In this document: positions 6,589-9,096 of the stretch, piece after piece
Layout: each line of letters begins with the position of its first letter
Numbering within the stretch: the stretch's first letter is position 1
Assembly (NCBI GenBank): GCA_034432855.1
Contig: DAOUBA010000060.1
Location: 1 to 9,096, forward strand
Length of the DNA: 9,096 nucleotides
Source: DAOUBA01 sp034432855
GTDB taxonomy: Bacteria > Chloroflexota > Anaerolineae > B4-G1
Direction of reading: 5' to 3'
Notes under the pieces: model-generated
What the model was told of the DNA's origin: nothing
What the model saw: the letters and a program-made list of their open reading frames with translations, nothing else
Database searches by the model: none
Program-made: the position numbers and the translations under genes

Positions 6589-7551
6589 CTAGCGCGCCAG
6601 CCCTAGGTCCCTCATCAGGCGACCAAACATCTCGTACTGAGCCAGGGCGAACTTCTTGAACTCGGCCGGCGGCAGGTAGCCCGGCTCAATCCCCCTGGCC
6701 ACCAGGCCTCGCTGAACCTCCGAAGTCGTGTATGCCCGCCGGAACGCGCGGTGGAGGATATCGAGAACCTCTGCCGGCGTACCCTTGGGCAGCGCGAAGC
6801 CGCCCCAGGCCATGACGACCACGTCGTGCCCTGCCTCCCGAATCGTGGGCACATCCAGCATGAGCCCGAAGCGCTGCTCGCCCATCACGCCCAGGGTGCG
6901 GAGCCGTCCCGCCTCCACATGGGGCAGGACCTCGCTGGGGCTCACGGTCACCGCTGCCAGACGCCCTCCCAACAGCGCGGTGATAGCCGGGGCCGCACCA
7001 TCGAAGGGCACATGCCTGAGGCGAGTCCCGGTAGCCCGCTCCAGTGATGCCGCAGCCACGTGCCAGATGGATCCAGGCCCCGAATTCCCAACGGTCAGCT
7101 CGCCCGGCCTGGCGCGGGCAGCGGCCACGAAGTCGGCCACCGTCCGGTATGGCGAGTCGACATGGACGGTAAGCCCGGCCGGCAGCACGTTTGCCCTCAT
7201 CAGCAGGTCGAAGTCGTCGGGGTGAAGATCAGCCAGGCCCAGGTGCTTCAGCATGGACAACTCCACCGGAACGTACCCGATCGTGTAGCCGTCAGGACGG
7301 CTCGCCTTGACCGATCCCATTCCCACGGCGCCGCCGCCGCCCACGCGGTTGACGACGTTGATGCGCGCCCCCAAGATCGGCGCAGCCTGAGTTGCCACCA
7401 GCCGCGAGACGTAATCGGACGCTCCTCCTGGCGCGGCCTGCACCACCAACGTAATGTCCCGTACCGGATAGGTGACCTGGGCGCCGCTGGGGACGGCAAA
7501 TAGCACGGCCACCAACAACGCCAGTAACGAGATGCCAGTCAGTCTCTTCAT
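6589..7551 (-). CDS. tctC: Tripartite tricarboxylate transporter substrate-binding protein TctC (Bug family)
   Basis: This 320-aa periplasmic or secreted solute-binding protein begins with a signal peptide: MKRL, a hydrophobic core to about residue 20, and probable cleavage after 'PSGA' at 24/25. Bug-family hallmarks follow: 'VVQAAPGGASDYVSRLVA' (about 36-53), the ligand-loop 'NRVGGGGAVGMGSV' (68-81), 'RPDGYTIGY' and 'GNSGPGSIWHVAAASLE'. The ligand in this family is usually held through a carboxylate by backbone and water contacts, which supports an organic or sugar acid as cargo. The ATG at 7549-7551 has GGAGG about 9 nt upstream. It is the first gene of the operon, consistent with the binding protein being made in excess. 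The promoter and palindromic operator lie about 90 nt upstream. Confidence 0.95.
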   Translation of the reverse strand: MKRLTGISLLALLVAVLFAVPSGAQVTYPVRDITLVVQAAPGGASDYVSRLVATQAAPILGARINVVNRVGGGGAVGMGSVKASRPDGYTIGYVPVELSMLKHLGLADLHPDDFDLLMRANVLPAGLTVHVDSPYRTVADFVAAARARPGELTVGNSGPGSIWHVAAASLERATGTRLRHVPFDGAAPAITALLGGRLAAVTVSPSEVLPHVEAGRLRTLGVMGEQRFGLMLDVPTIREAGHDVVVMAWGGFALPKGTPAEVLDILHRAFRRAYTTSEVQRGLVARGIEPGYLPPAEFKKFALAQYEMFGRLMRDLGLAR

Positions 7552-7635
7552 ACCAACGCCCTCCTCGCTCCTTGAATGTCCCTACAATGGCGAACCCCGA
7601 TTGAGTCAACTGATCGTTCAGGCGTGCCGTAGGTC

Positions 7636-7649
7636 TGAGAACGTTATCA
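7636..7649. promoter_or_regulatory. 14-bp palindromic operator, LacI/cre type
   Basis: TGAGAACGTTATCA is a palindrome with a central CG and one mismatched pair (arms TGAGAAC / TGATAAC). It matches the LacI-family/cre pattern TGNNANCGNTNNCA exactly. It overlaps the predicted -10 of the tctC promoter, the place where a repressor would block transcription. No LacI-family gene lies in the window, so the regulator is unknown. Confidence 0.5.
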
Positions 7650-7673
7650 TACCCCAATACACTTCAGCGACAA
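7646..7673 (-). promoter_or_regulatory. Sigma70-type promoter for tctCBA-dhaKL-dapA-like operon
   Basis: On the minus strand, TTGTCG (7668-7673; 4 of 6 to TTGACA) and TATGAT (7646-7651; 5 of 6 to TATAAT) are separated by 16 nt. Transcription would start near 7640, giving a leader of about 90 nt before the tctC ATG. A weaker alternative is TTGACT (7604-7609) closer to the gene, which lacks a good -10. Confidence 0.5.
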
Positions 7674-7862
7674 CATCGTCTTCCTCGATGGTGTGTTGCA
7701 TTCTCACCGAGCGGGCAGGAATCCTCCCACCGGTCCAGGCGGGTCGCCGCTTCCACGTGCGGGTTCCAAGCGATCTGACAGGAACGGGGAGAACGCGGAT
7801 GGAAGCTGGAGAACACTGGCGTACCGCTACTATCACATGCGGCAAGGAACCGAGGGGGCGGC

Positions 7863-8777
7863 GTGATCTCAGTCGCAGTAGTAGGTAGTCTAAACATGGA
7901 CTTGGTTGTCCAAGTTCCACGTCTCCCTGCTGTCGGAGAGACGGTCGGTGGTGGTGTGCTCGGGCGCTTCCGTGGCGGAAAGGGTGCCAACCAGGCTGTG
8001 GCAGCTGCGCGCCTGGGGAGCCGCGTGGCCATGGTCGGCCGCGTGGGCGACGACGCCTTCGGCCGCGAGATTCTGGATGGACTGCGGGACGAGGGGGTTG
8101 ACCTGTCGCATACGCCCGCGCAGCCAGGGGCTGCGACCGGCGTAGCCCTCATCGGCGTGGATCGCCAGGGGCAGAACATAATACTGGTAGCCCCTGGTGC
8201 CAACGCGGAGTTGACCACGCGCGATGTGCAAGAGGCCCGTCACGCGATCCTTGCTGCCGACGTACTCCTGCTTCAGCTTGAGATCCCCATGGAACCGATC
8301 CTGACCGCCGCGCACATAGCCCGCGGTGCGGGTGTTCTGGTCTGCCTGGACCCGGCTCCTGCGCTGGCACTGCCTGATGACCTCTACCGGATGGTCGATG
8401 TCCTGAACCCCAACGAGGTGGAAGCCGCAGCACTTGCCCGGCTGCCGGCGGGAACCATCGAAGAGGTGCGCAGTGCTGCAAGGTCCTTGAGTAACCTCGG
8501 GCCGCGAACTGTCGTTGTGACGATGGGAAGGCACGGCGCGTTCTACCTCTCCAGCGATGAAGAAGGCCACATGCCCGCGCATCCGGTGACCGCAGTGGAT
8601 GCCACCGCTGCTGGCGACGCCTTTGCCGCGGCTCTGGGCGTCGGCCTGGCCGAAGGGAAGCCGCTGCCCGAGGCCGTGCGGTTCGCTAACTTGACAGCAG
8701 GCCTCAAGGTTGCCCGCATGGGTGCCCAGTCCATGCCCACACGTGCTCAAGTAGATGCCCTCCTGCGAGGGGCCTAG
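7863..8777 (+). CDS. rbsK: Ribokinase-like PfkB-family sugar kinase
   Basis: This 304-aa cytoplasmic kinase is full length and colinear with ribokinase. The N-terminal 'GSLNMDLV' supplies Asn11 and Asp13 for sugar binding. 'RGGKGANQAVAAARLG' (37-52) is the PfkB signature 1. 'LDPAPA' and 'LNPNEVEA' lie mid-chain. 'DATAAGDAFAAAL' carries the catalytic base Asp252 (Asp255 in E. coli RbsK) and the anion hole. The reaction expected is ATP-dependent 5-phosphorylation of D-ribose; related pentoses or nucleoside-type sugars remain possible. The start is a GTG with GAGGGG about 7 nt before it. The gene is transcribed away from the tct operon and may share its control region. Its TAG stop overlaps the stop of the convergent kinase gene on the other strand. 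Confidence 0.88.
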   Translation: MISVAVVGSLNMDLVVQVPRLPAVGETVGGGVLGRFRGGKGANQAVAAARLGSRVAMVGRVGDDAFGREILDGLRDEGVDLSHTPAQPGAATGVALIGVDRQGQNIILVAPGANAELTTRDVQEARHAILAADVLLLQLEIPMEPILTAAHIARGAGVLVCLDPAPALALPDDLYRMVDVLNPNEVEAAALARLPAGTIEEVRSAARSLSNLGPRTVVVTMGRHGAFYLSSDEEGHMPAHPVTAVDATAAGDAFAAALGVGLAEGKPLPEAVRFANLTAGLKVARMGAQSMPTRAQVDALLRGA

Positions 8778-9096
8778 CGCGGCGGCCATGGGTTGAGAGG
8801 CGCGCGCCCCGCGCGCAACCGCTTCATGACCCCGGTCCTGCTTTCGCCGAAGTGTCGCGCCAGGTCCAGGTAATCCCGGTACAGTGCCTCGTAGGCATGC
8901 TGCTCTGCGGGCCGCGGCCTGTAGGCAACCCTCACCCGGCTGCCCATGCGCCTGACGGCTTCCTCCATCGTGGCGTACCCGCCGTGCCCCTCCCCGGCGG
9001 CGGCCGCGGCGTAGATCGCCGCGCCGAACGCGGAGGCGTGCGGCACGCGCGCGGCGAGCACCTCCCGGCCCGTGACATCGGCGGTAATCTGCAGCA
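8774..9096 (-). CDS. FGGY carbohydrate kinase, C-terminal fragment (ribulokinase-like)
   Basis: The C-terminal 107 residues or so are visible; the gene enters from beyond the right edge. The piece reads LQITADVTGREVLAARVPHA then SAFGAAIYAAAAAGE, the FGGY 'ADV.G..V......A.GAAI.A..A.G' region of the ATP-binding lobe. It then runs through 'YRPRPAEQHAYEALYRDYLD' and 'LARHFGESRTGVMKRLRAG'. That ending, with 'Y..LY..Y..L...FG', resembles bacterial L-ribulokinase (AraB) more than xylulokinase or glycerol kinase. The expected reaction is phosphorylation of ribulose or a similar ketose, but the substrate-binding half is outside the window. It converges on the rbsK-like gene, sharing the CTAG tetranucleotide in which both stop codons lie. 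Confidence 0.82.
   Translation of the reverse strand, partial: LQITADVTGREVLAARVPHASAFGAAIYAAAAAGEGHGGYATMEEAVRRMGSRVRVAYRPRPAEQHAYEALYRDYLDLARHFGESRTGVMKRLRAGRAPLNPWPPR

Larger units (their letters stand above)
7552..7862. other. Divergent control region between tctC and rbsK-like gene
   Basis: This 311-nt stretch has no gene I recognise. All three plus frames and the minus frames were read across 7560-7862, and the short open frames give no known motif. Its tctC-proximal half is less GC-rich and holds the promoter and palindromes described separately, including TTGAGTCAA (7601-7609) and CTGATCGTTCAG (7610-7621). The rbsK-proximal half (about 7690-7862) is GC-rich and probably the 5' leader of the kinase. 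I found no convincing plus-strand -35/-10 pair. TATCAT at 7645-7650 is a possible plus-strand -10 but lacks a good -35. Confidence 0.7.

Noticed and set aside
7828..7833. TACTAT as a -10 for the rbsK-like gene
   Set aside because: Only four of six bases match and no acceptable -35 lies 16-18 nt upstream.
8800..8816. GCGCGC-loop-GCGCGC hairpin near the convergent gene ends as a terminator
   Set aside because: It lies inside the coding sequence of the ribulokinase-like gene, has no T-tract on either side and is expected by chance in such GC-rich sequence.

Overview
The window is about 9.1 kb of high-GC bacterial DNA. The gene organisation is tight, Shine-Dalgarno sequences are clear (AGGAGG types), and GTG and TTG starts occur. 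The gene set (tripartite tricarboxylate transporter, split dihydroxyacetone kinase, sugar kinases) points to a heterotroph that takes up small sugar acids or hydroxy acids. The sequence does not fix the taxon. A soil or sediment metagenome lineage or a high-GC Firmicutes-like bacterium would both fit, and I claim no more than that.

Layout from right to left, because most genes are on the minus strand. The C-terminal end of an FGGY carbohydrate kinase (ribulokinase-like) enters from the right edge. It meets, tail to tail, a plus-strand ribokinase-like PfkB kinase (7863-8777). A 311-bp divergent control region follows (7552-7862). It carries a sigma70-type promoter on the minus strand, with a 14-bp LacI/cre-like palindrome overlapping its -10. 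From there a compact operon runs leftwards: tctC (solute-binding protein), tctB and tctA (membrane subunits), dhaK, dhaL, and a DapA-family pyruvate-dependent lyase (2025-7551). Gaps inside it are 27 nt or less. The last gene ends in an 8-bp perfect hairpin.

Left of the operon (1-2024) is a zone of gene decay. It holds the wreck of a corrinoid (B12-binding) protein, with a premature stop and a frameshift. Next is a PhzF-family isomerase that is open but has lost a conserved active-site Asp and reads on into the next gene. Then comes a GNAT acetyltransferase pseudogene with an internal deletion, frame changes and stop codons. Last is the intact N-terminus of an aldo/keto reductase running off the left edge.

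Working model (inference): the TctCBA system imports a carboxylated substrate. The DapA-like enzyme cleaves or dehydrates a 2-oxo acid intermediate, and DhaK/DhaL phosphorylates a small ketose product such as dihydroxyacetone or a tetrulose. The ribokinase and ribulokinase-like genes next door suggest the locus is a wider pentose/sugar-acid island. I do not recognise this exact gene combination as a characterised pathway. It is the best candidate here for an undescribed catabolic system, while each component belongs to a known family.
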